Below, in pieces: positions 46,800-61,182 of a DNA stretch of 64,000 nt. The notes under the pieces were generated by a model. The model was not told the DNA's origin. It was given only the letters and a program-made list of their open reading frames with translations, and did no database searches. Source of the stretch: Heterostelium multicystogenum (lineage: Eukaryota; Evosea; Eumycetozoa; Acytosteliales; Acytosteliaceae); assembly GCA_003667245.1 (NCBI GenBank), contig RCNN01000063.1, positions 1 through 64,000 of the forward strand, written 5' to 3'. Numbering within the stretch: the first letter of the stretch is position 1; every line of letters begins with the position of its first letter. The translations under genes were made by a program, and so were the position numbers.

Positions 46800-49700
46800 T
46801 CAAAACCATGACTGATTGGCTTTCTTCAAATCAGATGCCATTTTCATGAATGATTGTGATGCGTTTGCCATTTCATTAGTTCTATCTTCAAGTTCACTGA
46901 TTTTTTTACCTCTTTCATTGAGTGCGTTCATTGTCTCTGCTAGCTGGCTGCTAATTTCTTCGACATAAACCTTTTGTTTGGCTGCGGGATTGTGTTGAAC
47001 TGTGCATCCTTCAGAGAAAACCTCCTCAAGCTTAACTGGTGCTTTACCAAAAAAGAACTTGGCAATAGATGATTGTGTATCCTTTGGCTCTGGAGGGATT
47101 TGAATGTTTGGATTGAAAAATTGATGATTATGTTTGTGGTTTTGTTGAAGGGATAGAGTGTAGTTGGAATTTGTTGTATTTACAAAGATAGAGCCACCCA
47201 TGCTGGAGCACACTAGATTTGCTTTGGATGCATCTGTATTGTTTGGGATGGTGGCAGAGAGCATACGAGCCAAATTGCGGATAGTATAGAGTTGTATTTG
47301 GTTGGATTGATCAAAGATACCAATATATATTTGATCGGATCCAATATCTCTGAATAAAAAGGATTTGATTATTGGGAACTTGTTTTCAGCTCTATAAAGC
47401 CGCTCATGCTGTAGTGGGTCGTTTGAGGGTGATCCTTTGAATAGAGATAGTTGCTTCGATGGGACATTAAAGCTAATCATCTCTTTCTCACTAATAGCAA
47501 GTAGAGTGATATCATCTAATCTAAGAGTTGGTATTGGTGGTTTTAGTTGTGCAGTATGAGAATCAGCTAACTTGGTGTTTTCATCAACAATTGACTGTTG
47601 TGGTTGGCATTGAGGTTGTACTGGCATGACTTCGAGTGGTGGTAAATCAATAAAAAGATAAACGATATTTCTATCATTCTTATCGAAATACATCAATGAC
47701 TTGATTGCTGATTGACAAGCACGGAAGGAAGTAATTAATTGAAGTGTTGGGAAATCAATAGCCAGTATATATCCATTCTCTGTACCGACATGAACAACTG
47801 ATATATCTTCATTTGCTCTTAAAGGCATATGACACAGTGAAATTGCAGTAATTGGAGATGTTTTTCCTTCTTGATCAATAAAAGGGGACGACATTCCTTT
47901 GAAATCAATAGAGGAGCTATATACAGTTCTATTGATGGTGATGCCAGGAGCTTTGGAATTATTGGTCATTGTCAGAATGAAATGATAGATATTACCACCT
48001 GCACTTCCAAGAACTGCTCTAACACTTCCAGATGATAGATATGGGATCAAAACAATTGATGTAATTTTTTGAGGGAATTTCCATTCCGAAAATTAGTTGA
48101 CATCCTCCCCAAACCGGATCTGGTAAAGATAAATATGCTGGAAGAACTGGTTGTACCTCTTGAGATGGAGATGTTTGTTGTTGGACCGGAGATATTTGTT
48201 GCTGTTGAGTTGGAGAAGATTGTTGAGTTGGAGATGGCTGTTGAGTAGGAGGTGATTGTTGTGTTGGTGGTTGGTTTTCATTTGATTCTTGAGAAATTGG
48301 TTTATCGATTGTGCTTGATTCTTGAGTTGGTGGAACTACATTATTTGATGTTGGAGCTGGAGTTGGTTCTGAAGATGGAGATGGAGTTGGGTAGACTGAT
48401 CTTTCAATTCTTCTTGGAATATTCGAAAAGTTATAAAATTGTACAAGACCATCAGCATAGCTAATTGCAAGTACGAGATTTACAATAGAGAATGACATTG
48501 CAATTGGGTTAGGGGGTATACCATCGAGTTTTCCAAGAAGTTGATAAGAGTTTGGATTGGTAAAATCCCAAAGCTTTATGGTTTGATCAGTGTGTACACT
48601 GACCATTAGTTGGAACAAACGAGCGTGTTTTGATATTACCACCAACAACTGGAGAGGTATTGTTTGACTGAAATGCCTCGACCAATAGAGTTTTGACATT
48701 AATATCACATTCATAGCATTCGGCCAGTAATGGTGGTGCTGACAGCATATTCTTGAGATTCACCTCGTCCACTGGTGTTGGCAGCATGATATTATCAAAC
48801 TTATAGTGGACCAGCTCGTTCTTTGAAAGAACCATAATTGAAACCAATTCTTTCACCGATGGGAAAGGTAAATCAATGATTGGTACGAATGATGTGATAT
48901 TCTGGCAGACTTGGGAAACACCCAATTTCTGTATTTCCTTGTAGCTTTCACCCTTGATCATGACCAAGCTTGCTGGTGAATGGTAGTATCCTTTGAAGAG
49001 TATAATCTTTTTATCTTTAGTGTATACCAATTCCAATTGATCAATTGAAACTCTTTCAGTTGTGTTGTTGTTAGCATTTGAATCACCTTCTGTTCCTGGA
49101 GTTGTATTGTTTAAGCCAATTGGTTTGAAGATCAACATTGGTTGTTGCTTTGGATAATCTACCATGAATACAGAGCCATCAAAGAATCCACATACAAATT
49201 TACTTCCTTTTCTACTCCAAACAACTTTAGTTACAAACGATTTAAATTGATTAAAGGTCTTCTCGACACGTCTGCACTCATTGTTCCATGAAATAATTAC
49301 TCCATTCGAATATCCAATCAATAGTAAATTATGATCGGATGGGGAAATATCAATAGCACTTGGATAAATTGGTATGTTTGATTGTTGCTGTTGTGTCTTT
49401 AGTTGTGGGAAAACTTGGCTATTGCGTAGGAAATTGTTAAATTTACTGATAATGTCAGCAGTCTTTTGCATTGGTTACTTACTCTAATGTAATTTTGTAA
49501 GATGATAAGAAATGAGAAACAGCATTGTACACCTGGATGTTCCCTGTTTCATCACCAATATATATAAAGTTACAACCATAGATACAAGCAATCGAGGTGA
49601 TTCTACTTTTGAAATTCAAAATATTAACCATCTTTTTCTCATGATAATCCCATTTCTCAATTGAATTGGACGTAACAACAAGTATTTTTGGCTATAGTAA

Positions 49701-50251
49701 TAGTAATAATATTAATCATTGATTATTAATGAACCATTCCACTTCTATTTCTGCAGGTGATAATATAGTTACAGTGCCAATTAGAAACAGTAATTTTAGA
49801 ATGGCGGTATTTGAAGTCGACATAAACTGGTATTCCATTCCTTGATGTCCAAAGCTAGAGGTACAATAAAACATATAAATAATACCATCCAATATCAATC
49901 TTACAGCAATAGGAAGTAATTACATTTTAACTAATCCATTATTAAATCCAACCGCTAGCAGCTTTTGAACACAATCATAGTGTATTGACGTTTGCATTAT
50001 CATACAATCCACAGTGATATGGCTATAAACACATTATATAGTTTTGATTAGTATTTATTAATCTGAGGCTGACTTGATGCACAACAATCAGCAATGAATA
50101 GGCTTAACATCAGATTTCTTAACCATACATTATAATCATATCTCTGACCTATACTTGATTTCGAAGGTGAAGATGAAGAAGATGAAGAAGATGATGATGA
50201 TGTAGGTGAATCACCTTTAACCAATTGTTTAATTGAATTAAAAATAGACAT
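46800..50251 (-). CDS. Tomosyn / Lgl family WD40 protein with C-terminal R-SNARE motif
   Basis: Regulates SNARE-mediated exocytosis by binding syntaxin-type SNAREs. The ATG at 50251 (MSIFNSIKQLVKGDSPTSSS) begins a multi-exon gene. WD-repeat blocks include DCVQKLLAVGFNNGLVK, NFKSRITSIACIYGCNFIYI, SDHNLLLIGYSNGVIISWN and SRKGSKFVCGFFDGSVFMVD. Others are DQTIKLWDFTNPNSYQLLG and GTENGYILAIDFPTLQL. A Gln/Pro/Ser-rich insert (about 48120-48400) interrupts the second propeller. The C-terminus ALNERGKKISELEDRTNEMA continues to KANQSWF and aligns with the tomosyn R-SNARE; Arg of ELEDRT would be the zero-layer residue. Slips occur near 48590-48620 and 48040-48070. Unlike VAMP there is no transmembrane anchor, as expected for tomosyn. 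Confidence 0.9.
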
Positions 50252-50310
50252 ATCTCTTCTTCTATAAAAGTACAATTAGACCTAAATACAATTAACACTT
50301 ATTATGTCAC

Positions 50311-50347
<37 letters not shown>

Positions 50348-50726
50348 TACTACTACTTATTATAATATGTATAACAATAATATTATTAATAAAAGTATAA
50401 ATGTAATGTACAAAAATAAATGTTTATCAAATGAAATTTATTGCATATTTGATTTTTGTATTGAATCAATGAAATCATCACCACCACATTTCAATAAAAA
50501 ACATTGATCAATATACTTTTTTAGATCATTGACAAACACCACAGAAAAACATATTGACTTGATTGATTGCATCATTATTGTGGTTTTGAGCAGCAAGATG
50601 ATCTGGCTGGGTCTGAGGCTATCCATTATACATGACAAGTTCATTCATAAATGGAGCTTTAAGAATCAACTTGATTGTATGATGATTGTATAATAGGATG
50701 ATGATGATGATACCTTTTAAAGTAAT
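50252..50726. other. Intergenic with (ATT)n run at about 50306-50347
   Basis: 475 bp upstream of tomosyn and downstream of VPS36. It contains about 14 ATT units. No gene seen. Confidence 0.7.
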
Positions 50727-52157
50727 TTATATTATAAATATGTTTTCTTGGAATGATATACCTTCTATAGTTTCATCACGACAAAGTTTCTCAAGCTTTT
50801 CACATTGTAATAGCTTTTCTTTTGCAAGATTCAGTGAGATCTGTTGGAGTTTGGCGAGGTGAAATGCGGTGATTGATCCACCAGCCTCTTTGATGAGATT
50901 CAATATTTCCTGTGCGACTTGTTCATCACTTTCATCCTTCGATTGCACTACCATAACTCCAGAGTCGAATTTGCGAAGTCTCACCGGAAGATCTAGCTGT
51001 TCAAAAAGTAGGCATGCACGATATAAATCGTCGGGCGATATCAGCTCTATTCCACGTGCACGATTGAATAGACAATACAAATCGGCCAGTGTGATCATTC
51101 CACTCGACAAACTACCGACTCCAGTGCCCTTTGATGTAAGAATTTGCTTGCTGACCAACCATTCGGAGAGCTGCTTTGAAAGCTCAGTGTGATATTGAGA
51201 TTTTGCTGTTTTCTTTGTGACTGGTGCGGCAATACCCATTTCCACAAGAAACTGGCGGAGTGTATCGTCGTCGCTCGATGATGCTCCTGCCTGTCTGTCA
51301 ATTGTTGCTTTGAGCTGAGTTGATAAAGTGACCATTTCTTTTGCCTTGTCCATCAAGGCACCCAAATCGGCAAACGCCTCTGAGAGTGCTTTATCAGTAG
51401 CCTCCTGTCTTTGATTCATCTGCTTGATCAGGCCGCTAATACCTGCATTGGAGGTATCGAAATTGGTCGGGGCAGGTGGTCGACCTCCGGTATTGTTATT
51501 GAATAATGGACTTGATTGTTGTTGCTGAGCTTGTATCTGTTTCTGTTGTTGTAGTTTCACCTGTTCTTGTCTCTGCTGCTCTTGTCGGTCGAAGAGTAAC
51601 TGCTTATATAACCTATAGAACTCGTCACGCTTCGATGTACCATTATGAAAAGATAACTTTATATGCTTACTATTTCTACAGAGAACCGATATCTTTGGTG
51701 ATGATCCCATACCTAAAAATCCTGCATTCTGCACTCAGTGGGATTCAAAGCAAACCATATTAGAATATTCGTTGAATTGATATCAATGTGGGGATGAACC
51801 AAGTTGGGTTATACATACAAGAGGCTCTACCGATACGACAGACTCATGCAATAAACCAATTGAAGTGTGTTGATTGTACCAAATGATTCTAACAGATGAT
51901 ATTGATAATATTCCTTTTTGGAATTGTGTTTGTTGATCCCTGTTCCGAATATCATTTCATATGGTTAATACTACTCATTCATTCGTTCATTCTTTGATTC
52001 TACACCATTGACTATTGAACAAAGCAGATGCTCAAGTCAAAGATAGTACTTACCCATCATATATTGATACATTTTCTACCGATAGTACAAGAGACTCATT
52101 ATCAAACAACTTTGGCAGCTTCTTCACATCCAACTGTACACTATGAAATGCATCCAT
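50727..52157 (-). CDS. vps36: VPS36, ESCRT-II subunit
   Basis: Sorts ubiquitinated membrane proteins into multivesicular endosomes. The ATG at 52157 gives MDAFHSVQLDVKKLPKLFDN and ESLVLSVENVSIYDG, the start of the GLUE domain. A second exon (about 51835-51935) reads KGILSISSVRIIWYNQHTSI, and a third (about 51733 on) MGSSPKISVLCRNSKHIKLS. A Gln-rich spacer follows. The winged-helix core is DTLRQFLVEMGIAAPVTKKT, YHTELSKQLSEWLV, GMITLADLYCLFNRARGIEL and ISPDDLYRACLLFEQLDLPV. It ends GISFQENIFII. The order is standard for VPS36. Exon borders in the GLUE part are approximate, but I see no frameshift in the long 3' exon. Confidence 0.95.
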
Positions 52158-52637
52158 CTTTCTTTCTTTAATAATATATAATATATAGATATTTACAATA
52201 CAAACAAACTAATAAATGAATGAATGAGAGTTGGAAAATTTAAAATAGATCTCTAAAGTTCATACAATCTTTTAAAAAATTATATATTAAAACAATGTTT
52301 CATTTCAATGCAAAGTTCAAATCTATTTTTAACTCTCTTTATTACTTTCTCAATATCTTATCTAGGTTGAAGTAATTATAACAATTGACCAATATCTCTA
52401 CAAAGCACTACTCTACTTTGATTGTTGTTTGAATGATCAATCAAATCAGATCATTCACCAACTTCACCACCCACTCACCCACCCCCTGCTAGTCTATCTT
52501 CACAAACGATTACAATAATACTAGTTTGTTGTTGTGTTGTTATTCTATTATACTATTAAACTAATATATATATAAAATATACTATCTATCTATCTATCTA
52601 TTTAATAAATAGACAATTAACATAAATAATACATAAA
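52158..52637. promoter_or_regulatory. Intergenic between divergent VPS36 and DeSI genes
   Basis: 480 bp, AT-rich with TATATA and CTAT repeats close to the DeSI start (52565-52600). It presumably carries both promoters. Confidence 0.5.
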
Positions 52638-53622
52638 ATGAATATTAAAAAGAAAGATACAACACCTGAGAAGATCTATTTAAATGTTTATGATTTACAT
52701 CCTGGTATGTGTGATAATATTATATTATATTATATTATATTATGATAGGTTCATACTAGGCTTAGACATACTAACTCATGTACTTGGCATAATGTTGTTT
52801 GGTTGCATTGGTTGATTCATTTGATTAGTGAATAGTTATTTTTATTATTTTGGATTGGGTGCATTCCATTCAGGTGTTGAGCTTTATGGATCAGAGTACT
52901 CCTTTGGTGGACACGAGTATTCGTTTACTGGTGTGTTTGAAATTGAACCGAGAACTGCCACCGGTGTGATATTTAGAGAGAGACTGCTCATTGGTGAGAC
53001 TACCAAGTCGCGCAGTCAAGTACAGAGTATTGTTGATGCCATCTCCGATGAATTCACTGGAATCAGCTACCATCCCCTACAGCGAAACTGCAATTCATTC
53101 TCACAGGAATTCGTAAAAAGACTCACTGGAAAGGACATTCCAAACTACATCAACAGACTCGCTTATATTGGCAACTTTTTCAGCTGTCTCATTCCAAGTC
53201 TAGCATCAATAAATACCCCAACAGCATCGACTCAACAAAGAATAACAGGCTCTGGCGGCAACAACAGTAGCACGGGCAGCTCTGATCGAAATATAAACTC
53301 TCCACACTTCCCAGGGCAAGGATATACTCTCTCAAATTTGCCAACTCCACCACCCCTTGAACTGTCATCGGATGAAGACGATGATGACGAAACCACATCA
53401 CTACAGAAATCACCTAACAACAGCAGCAGCAATAAAAGTGAATCACTATCTATGTCACTATCATCATCTTCACCACCAACATCATCAGCAAACTCTGAAT
53501 TAGAAGAAAGAAGAAAAAAGATGGCATTGGCAGCAAGTAAACGCCAACAACAAGACGACAGAGAAAACCTATTATCCCCCTCGCCAACTTTGCAATCATC
53601 ACCAACAACAAGTAATTCGTGA
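52638..53622 (+). CDS. PPPDE/DeSI-2-type deSUMOylating (or deubiquitinating) isopeptidase
   Basis: Thiol peptidase of the PPPDE superfamily that removes SUMO or ubiquitin. Exon 1 (52638-52704) gives MNIKKKDTTPEKIYLNVYDL. The intron is 52705-52828. Exon 2 starts in phase: VNSYFYYFGLGAFHSGVELY and YGSEYSFGGHEYSF, with the catalytic His in FHSG. The catalytic Cys is in YHPLQRNCNSFSQEFVKRLT. The domain closes with PNYINRLAYIGNFFSCLIPS. After about residue 150 the protein is Ser/Asn/Pro-rich with an acidic patch (SSDEDDDDE) and no further domain. The catalytic domain closely follows human DESI2. The tail is far longer than in animals, as often in dictyostelids. No frameshift. Confidence 0.94.
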
Positions 53623-54014
53623 TAAACAAAGTAAAATGATATTAAAACACAGAATTCAATTTTTATAATATTATTCATTATTAAGATAATTATTAAACAA
53701 AAAGTGATAAATCCAACATCTTCCTTTTCCTTTGATGTTTTCAATAACAAAAAACCAGCAATGACATGATATAAATTTTTATTATTTGATTTTTGCAAAG
53801 TTTACCACCATTAAAAATCAAAATTATTTGAATTTTGTCAAATGGTTTAACAAAATGTTTGAATTATTTTTGAGAACAGAAAATTTGATCAACAAAAAAG
53901 AGTTTCAGAACTAACTGATCAATTAATTGTAATTATACACTCTTGTATTAGATTCATAAATATTAAATTTACTAAATTAGGAATATCCAGAGTTTGAATT
54001 CATTGTAGTGCAAA
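53623..54014. other. Intergenic, AT-rich
   Basis: About 390 bp without a recognisable gene between the DeSI and LIM genes, which run in the same direction. Confidence 0.6.
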
Positions 54015-54948
54015 ATGTGTAAGCAGCAAAATAATATTTATAAAGTAAATTGACAAAGTCAAGTCAAAGTTTTTCTAACAATAATTTGTTCGTTACAAAA
54101 TTAACAGCTGAAAAACCAAATTGTAATAAATGTTCAAAAGTTATTGAAGGAGAGTCTATCAATGCATTGAATGCTGATTGGCACAGCGCTTGTTTTACTT
54201 GTTCAGTTTGTATGTAATAGCAAAAGAAGTAAAAGTGGATATCCACTTTAAGAACAACATGTTGGAAGATGAGAGAGTTTGGTGGTTGGCTGTATTGGTT
54301 GGTTGGTTGGTTGGTTGGTAGGTCGAGCGGTGTGTAGAGCTAATGTTGATATAATTTGTTTACCAAATTATTCAATCCAAAATGATTTCTAATTCGTCCA
54401 ATATGTAGGTGAAAAACCAATTCAATCATACTTTTTGAAAGACGGAAAACCAATTTGTAAAGAAGATTATAATCAAAAATACTTGGAACCATGCACAAGA
54501 TGTAGCAAACCAATCTCTGGATCGAAATTGACTGACAATGTCGGTAAACATTACCACCCAGAGTGCTTCACATGCACTACCTGCAATATAAAGTTGGATG
54601 GACAATTTTTTGTTAGAAACAATGAAATCAAATGTGCTCAATGTAATGAACAACTCAAGGTATCAGAGAAAAAAAACTCTGGAAAAGATCTTGGAATTTG
54701 CTTTTTCTGCAGCAAGACTTGCAACACATCTGATGGACCAGTCATTGTCATTAATCCCAACGAAAGATACCACAAAGATTGTTTCAAATGCATTAAATGT
54801 AAATCTCTCATCCAAGGTGAATTCTATACACTTTCAGATATTCGTTCCAGTAAGTTTTATAATATTTTTTTCAAGTTTAAACGAAATCCAAAACTAATCA
54901 TTCCAATATTTATTTACAGAGGACTATGTTTGCATGAGCTGTAGTTAA
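54015..54948 (+). CDS. Three-LIM-domain protein
   Basis: Zinc-finger adaptor, probably cytoskeletal. The start is only four coding bases long (54015-54018) before a GTAAGC intron (54019-54107). Joining it to 54108-54209 gives MSEKPNCNKCSKVIEGES. Exon 3 is 54409-54849 and exon 4 is 54920-54948. LIM1 has CNKC, WHSACFTCSVC and ICKEDY. LIM2 has CTRCSKPISG, HYHPECFTCTTC and CAQC. LIM3 has CFFCSKTC, RYHKDCFKCIKC and the final CMSC. All borders are GT-AG and in phase with no slip. About 200 residues and no other domain. Dictyostelids have several LIM-only proteins; I cannot choose a paralogue. A GGTT tetranucleotide run (54296-54320) lies in the second intron. Confidence 0.94.
54296..54320. repeat. 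(GGTT)n microsatellite in LIM gene intron
   Basis: Six or so GGTT units inside the intron at 54210-54408. Confidence 0.85.
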
Positions 54949-55487
54949 GTGTCCAACAAACAAACTTTCACAACATATAATTCGAAAGCACAAGCAATAA
55001 CCTAAGAAAGAATCTATTTATTAAACAATCAATCACTCAACATAAACAACCAGATTCTCTATGAGAATAAACTTTATTTTATATTGTAAATTTCAATACC
55101 AACACATAGATAAATAGCATGGCTATCTAGGTATCTTTACTACCAATCAGAGAATACATATATTTTAATTTTATATTTCCAGGTTGTATTATTTATTTGT
55201 TTTTTTGTTTTTTTAATTTTCTTGGTTTTTTTTCTTTTTTGAAATTATAACTAATAATATTTCATGATTGTAGTTGGATCATTATTTGTTGTTTAATTGA
55301 GGTAGATGTATGCTTTTGCTTTTTTTTCTTTTTGTTGAGTCGCTATACAAAGCGCATAAGAGTTGCGGTCGTTTAGTTGATATTTAAATGATAAATATGT
55401 TTGAAATTTTGATGATTGTTGTGAGGGATGATTTTGATTGTTTTGTTTTTTTCAAAGTAAGGAGTAGACTTCCTATAATTTACATTT
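54949..55487. other. Intergenic between convergent LIM and Tup1 genes
   Basis: 540 bp of T-rich 3' flanking sequence. Nothing recognised. Confidence 0.6.
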
Positions 55488-57362
55488 TTATGAGTCATAC
55501 TTCCACAATCTGGCTCTATAGTCACCACTACCAGTGGCAAAAAGTCCACCTTTTGGTGAAAGTGCAACTGAGATTACAGAATTCTTGTGACCTTGGAGCA
55601 TCATGTGAGTGGTTCCTGACTTTGGATCCCAGAATTGTACGGAACGATCCTTGGAACCAGAGATCAACCAATTACCACATGGTGAAAAAGCAACTGACAA
55701 TACAAAGTCTTTGTGTCCGTTGAATGTTGAACGGCAACGAGAACGTGAACGTGATCCAGAGAGATCCCAGAGTTTGAGTGATTTATCGAGACTACCAGAG
55801 GCAAGTGATTTACCATCTGGTGAGAAGGCAACTGAATATACTGAATCCATGTGACCTTCGTATCTCTCGAGGAAGTAACCAGAGTGTGCGTCCCAAAGTC
55901 TAACAATGTTGTCCAATGAACCTGCAGCGACCAATCTACCATCTGGACTTATAGCAACAGATGTAACACCATTCTTTGGTCCAACTTCCTCATTACCCAA
56001 TGTAAATGCACACTAATAATATAATAATAGCAATTAATAACTGTTTTTCCAGAGAATTATTATGTTGTTGGGGATAGTTACCTTTCCTTCCTTAAGATCC
56101 CAGATCTTTGCTTTCTTATCACCACTACCAGAGACAATGAATCTACCATCATAAGAGAAATCCAAAGAGTAGATATCCAACTCGTGTCCAGTGAAAACTT
56201 GTTGTACTTTTCTTTGTGCAATGTCCCATACTTTAACAGTCTTGTCCTCTGCTCCTGTAGCAAGGTATTTTACCATCGGGACTAAAACATACAGATCTAA
56301 TATAGAGATCTCCTTCCTTTTCACCGTCATCATAGAAATTGCTAAATTGAAAACGTTAGGAAAAGAGCAGTGATTACTTTTCTTTGGGATGTCAACTTAC
56401 TATAACTTTTTACCATTCTCTGTATCGAAAATTTGAGCATATCTGTTGCAACCTGTAGCAAGGTATTTACCATCATTGGAGAATTTTACGCAGCAAACAA
56501 CACTGTTGTGTCCCAATGTCTGTAATAAATCGATGTTGAGATTTGTTTGTACATTTGGATTGTATCCAACCAACCAATCTGGACCATTCTTATCTTTACT
56601 CTCGTCCATTTCCATTTCATTAGGGCTATAGGAATCATTAATTAAAGTTATGTTAGTAAATGCAAACTTATTTGGTGGAATAGAATACTTACAATCTTCT
56701 TCTGTCATCACCTCCCATTTCTTTATGTGGTGGTTGGGTTAAACCTAACTCACCAAGTGGTTCACCCAAACCTTCCTTCTTGTGTCTAGAGTCAATGGGT
56801 GAGAGTATTGGGAATGATGTGGATTGTTGCTGTTGCTGTGACATGGGCTGACCTGGTTGTGGTTGGTGTGGGTAAAACTCTCCAGAATTTGAACGATTTC
56901 TACCTGTTGGTCTTTGTTGCAATTTATCGGGGATAGTTGGAGTTGGTGTATTACGGGGTTGGCCAGCATTGACATTGGGTGCAGGACTGTTCGATCTAAA
57001 TGTATTTGGGCTGTTTAAGTCTCTTGATCCTGTAACCTGCTCCAATTGTTTCTTTAATCTCATGATCTCCTCATCGTATTGCTGTTTAATCTTGTTATGT
57101 GATCTTTCGAGATCCATCAAAGTTTGCTGTACCATTGAGATCTCCTGAAGCTGTGATTGTACTGCGAAAAACTAGGTTAGCGATATTGAATCAGATCGGG
57201 GTGAATAACACTTAATTAATTTGTAGACCTACATTTTCTTTCATAGTCTTCTTTATGGTGTTTATATACATTCAACTCATGTGTCAATGTCTCAACCTCA
57301 GCTCTAAGACTATCCAAAAGCTCTGTAGCTCTTGATCTAGGTTGTTGTTGTTGTTGATACAT
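55488..57362 (-). CDS. tupA: Tup1 transcriptional corepressor
   Basis: WD40 corepressor that works with a Cyc8/Ssn6-type TPR partner. The ATG at 57362 ([20 protein letters not shown]) starts the tetramerisation coiled coil, [20 protein letters not shown]. After an intron it continues [21 protein letters not shown] Pro/Gln/Asn-rich linker follows, then [20 protein letters not shown]. Seven WD blades come next, for example [55 protein letters not shown] and [20 protein letters not shown]. The last is [19 protein letters not shown] at 55488. A run of four T (56268-56271; A4 in coding sense) breaks blade 2; three bases there restore [13 protein letters not shown]. That is a strong sign of a sequence error rather than gene loss. 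Confidence 0.95.
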
Positions 57363-59788
57363 CTTTTTTTTTTGTTTTTATTTGTTTTTTATTATTTTTT
57401 TATGATACTTGATATTTCCTTAATTCCAACCCAAGTATATTTTATCTTCTTTCTATCTATCTATCTACTAATCTATATCTAACTATCTTATATCCGATCT
57501 ATCTATCTATCTATTTATCTACAATGAGTATATATATCTTCCTAAATAATAATAACAATAAGTAGTCAATTTGATAACCAATATATATAAATAAATAAAA
57601 CTATGTATCTATGATTATAAGTTTATATTTATTACTATTACTATTACTATTACTATTATTACTATTATTATTATTATTTATGTATGATATTTTAGATTAG
57701 ATGTGATATCAAAATGATGTTCAGAACAAAGGAGGTTTTGGTTGATGATGTTTTTGTTTTGAATTTAAAAAAGTTTTTCTTTTGTGTGTGGTTTTTGTGT
57801 AAAGTTTTTTTTTTTTTCCTAAATTTTGGATGGTTGAATGGGATTATTTTTTCAACCGTAGAATGACGCTTTTCATGAGGTAATAAAATAAAAAAAAAGT
57901 GATTCTGAATATAGGAAATTTAAATCTTGTTTAATTTATCAACAATTATAAATCATTCTAATTTGTTTTTTTGTTTTTGTTTTTTGCACAAAAATAAACT
58001 TGATATTACTAATTTTTTTTTAAACTTTGGTGTGACAGTGTGGTTAGTGGTAATGACCACCACCAAATCAATCAATTTATAAAAGTAGTGGGTTTGTGTT
58101 TGAATGTGTGTGTGTTTATCATGACTGTAGTAATATGACTTTTGCATGATGAAGTGTTGGACTATTTATTAATAAAGATGATAGATTCAATGTTAGATTG
58201 GTTAGTGGCCACCAGCATTTTTTTTACAGTACTCTGAGGGTTTAAACAACAACAACCACAATAATAATATTAATAATACCAACTACCACAATAACAACCA
58301 TAAAAAGTTAAGTAAATGGATATTAAATATTTGATATCAATATTGGTAGCAATTCCAAAAGGTTCATTAATTAAAATCAACATCCACACTGACTGGTTAG
58401 CATATCGCACTTTTAATTCTCAGAGTAAATTTTGTTGTTAGTGTCGTTATCGAATCACCTGTTGTATTGTTCTATGTCGGTGTGTGGGTGGAATGTTTCA
58501 TGATAATAAACTTAGCTTCGTCGTCAAAATAAAGATTTAATTATTAAGGTATGTGCTGAACTGAGACTGTGGTTGTTGAGTGTGGTGGGGTTGGTGTGAA
58601 TTGATTTGGTGTATGTATATTTATGGTATCCTCCTACTAATAATAATAAGGCATGACCAGTTCAATGGATAATAACAATAAAATCATTATCCAACACACT
58701 AAAACTTTGTTCAATATTGAATATTCGAGTTGATGAATCAAAAACTCACACTCACAAAGTAACTGTGTGGTATGATTTGTTGGTCACCGAGTTTTAGTTT
58801 GGTATCGAAAAGACACTTTTTTTTTTGACCTTTTATGATTCCAAAGTTAACACACATTGATTAATATAGTCATCATTTCATCTTTTTAAAAACTTTGAAT
58901 ATTTTAGTACAAAGGTGAAGCTGATGAAATCAACAATCAATTCAATAATGCTCCAAGCATGAAATATTGATTATGGTGTGGTTCCAAAGGTTTGGCGGCA
59001 ACACAGGCAATATTAAGAAATGGTGACAAGAAAATTTATAAGTGGATATAGAACCACTACTATTACTGTATACTAATATTAGCTATTTGTAATTTATCAC
59101 CGATCATATGTATGGATTGAATTAGATCGGTCTATTTTATTTTCTTAAGATCACAATCACCATACTAATAAAATTAAAGATGAATATGATTCAACATGAA
59201 CAATAAATATATATTGGTGATAATCAACCAAATATTTTTATTTGATAGAATAACAAAGAATCATTTCAATCCTCAGGTATAAATATTATTTTGATGATCA
59301 TGATTTTGTATATTGGATGAATGAAACAGAAACCAATATTGTCATTGAAATAAGTCAAGTAAAGTTAATGTAGTTTGATTGTTCACATAAATAGTGGGAT
59401 CAATAAACATTCATTAGTAATAGCTTTTGTGTTTACTAATGACTCTTGAAAATTGGAAAGATTTGAATATTATTATTATTGGTGTTGAAACTATGATATA
59501 TCCAACATATGTGGATTGGTCTTCTGTATCCAATTGATTCTAAAGTTTATCTCATGAAGAAATGATGATTGTTTGCTCTAATGATTCCTCACTGACCATA
59601 AAAAGTTATCGCTATGACTAACATGGTTTTGTTGAATGGAATGCATTATCGTTCTTTTACCGATTGAACATCTCTTTTCTTTGAGCTGATCTGTGGACAA
59701 TGAGTGGATGGGTTGAATTCTTAGTTGTTGGACAGCAGATTGGATGATCACAATTTATTTTATTTATTTTCTTTCAAACTATTAATAC
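57363..59788. other. Long gene-poor interval upstream of Tup1
   Basis: About 2.4 kb with CTAT repeats (57455-57515), ATT/CTATT repeats (57628-57680) and long T-runs. I found no coding frame, tRNA or known small RNA. Most of it probably serves as the Tup1 promoter and the 3' flank of UPRT. Unannotated non-coding RNA cannot be excluded by eye. Confidence 0.55.
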
Positions 59789-60693
<905 letters not shown>

Positions 60694-61182
60694 CTTATGA
60701 TATTCTTTAGATCGATCTATTTAAAATACACCAATCAATATATCTTATGTTACAAAAATGCGCACCAACATAAATTTCGATCGAAATAAAAATTAAAAAA
60801 AATCTATTTAATAAATAATTTGAAAGCAAAATTGATTTGATGAGAAGTGGTGTCACTTGTGACAAAAGCCATAACTACCTCTTTTGGATTGATCCAATGA
60901 ATATACATGGTAACCAATTGGCTACAAATTGTCTATCCTATTGGTATGCATTTCAAAATAATATTATATTTTTTCATAATTTACAATTGTTGTTTTTTTT
61001 TATTGTTAAGCATATTAAAGAGCTTGTTGTTGTAGTTAGAATGTAAAACATGATTGAAAAAAGAAAGTTATATGTTTGCTTTTAATGAACTCGATTATTT
61101 ATATAAATGTATTTTGTTTGTTCTTTTTGTTGTTTTCTATAATATATTTTTTTGATTGAACTAATATTAAATTAAATTAAGA
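60694..61182. other. Intergenic, AT-rich
   Basis: About 490 bp between the UPRT start and the WIPI stop, with no supported gene. Confidence 0.6.
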
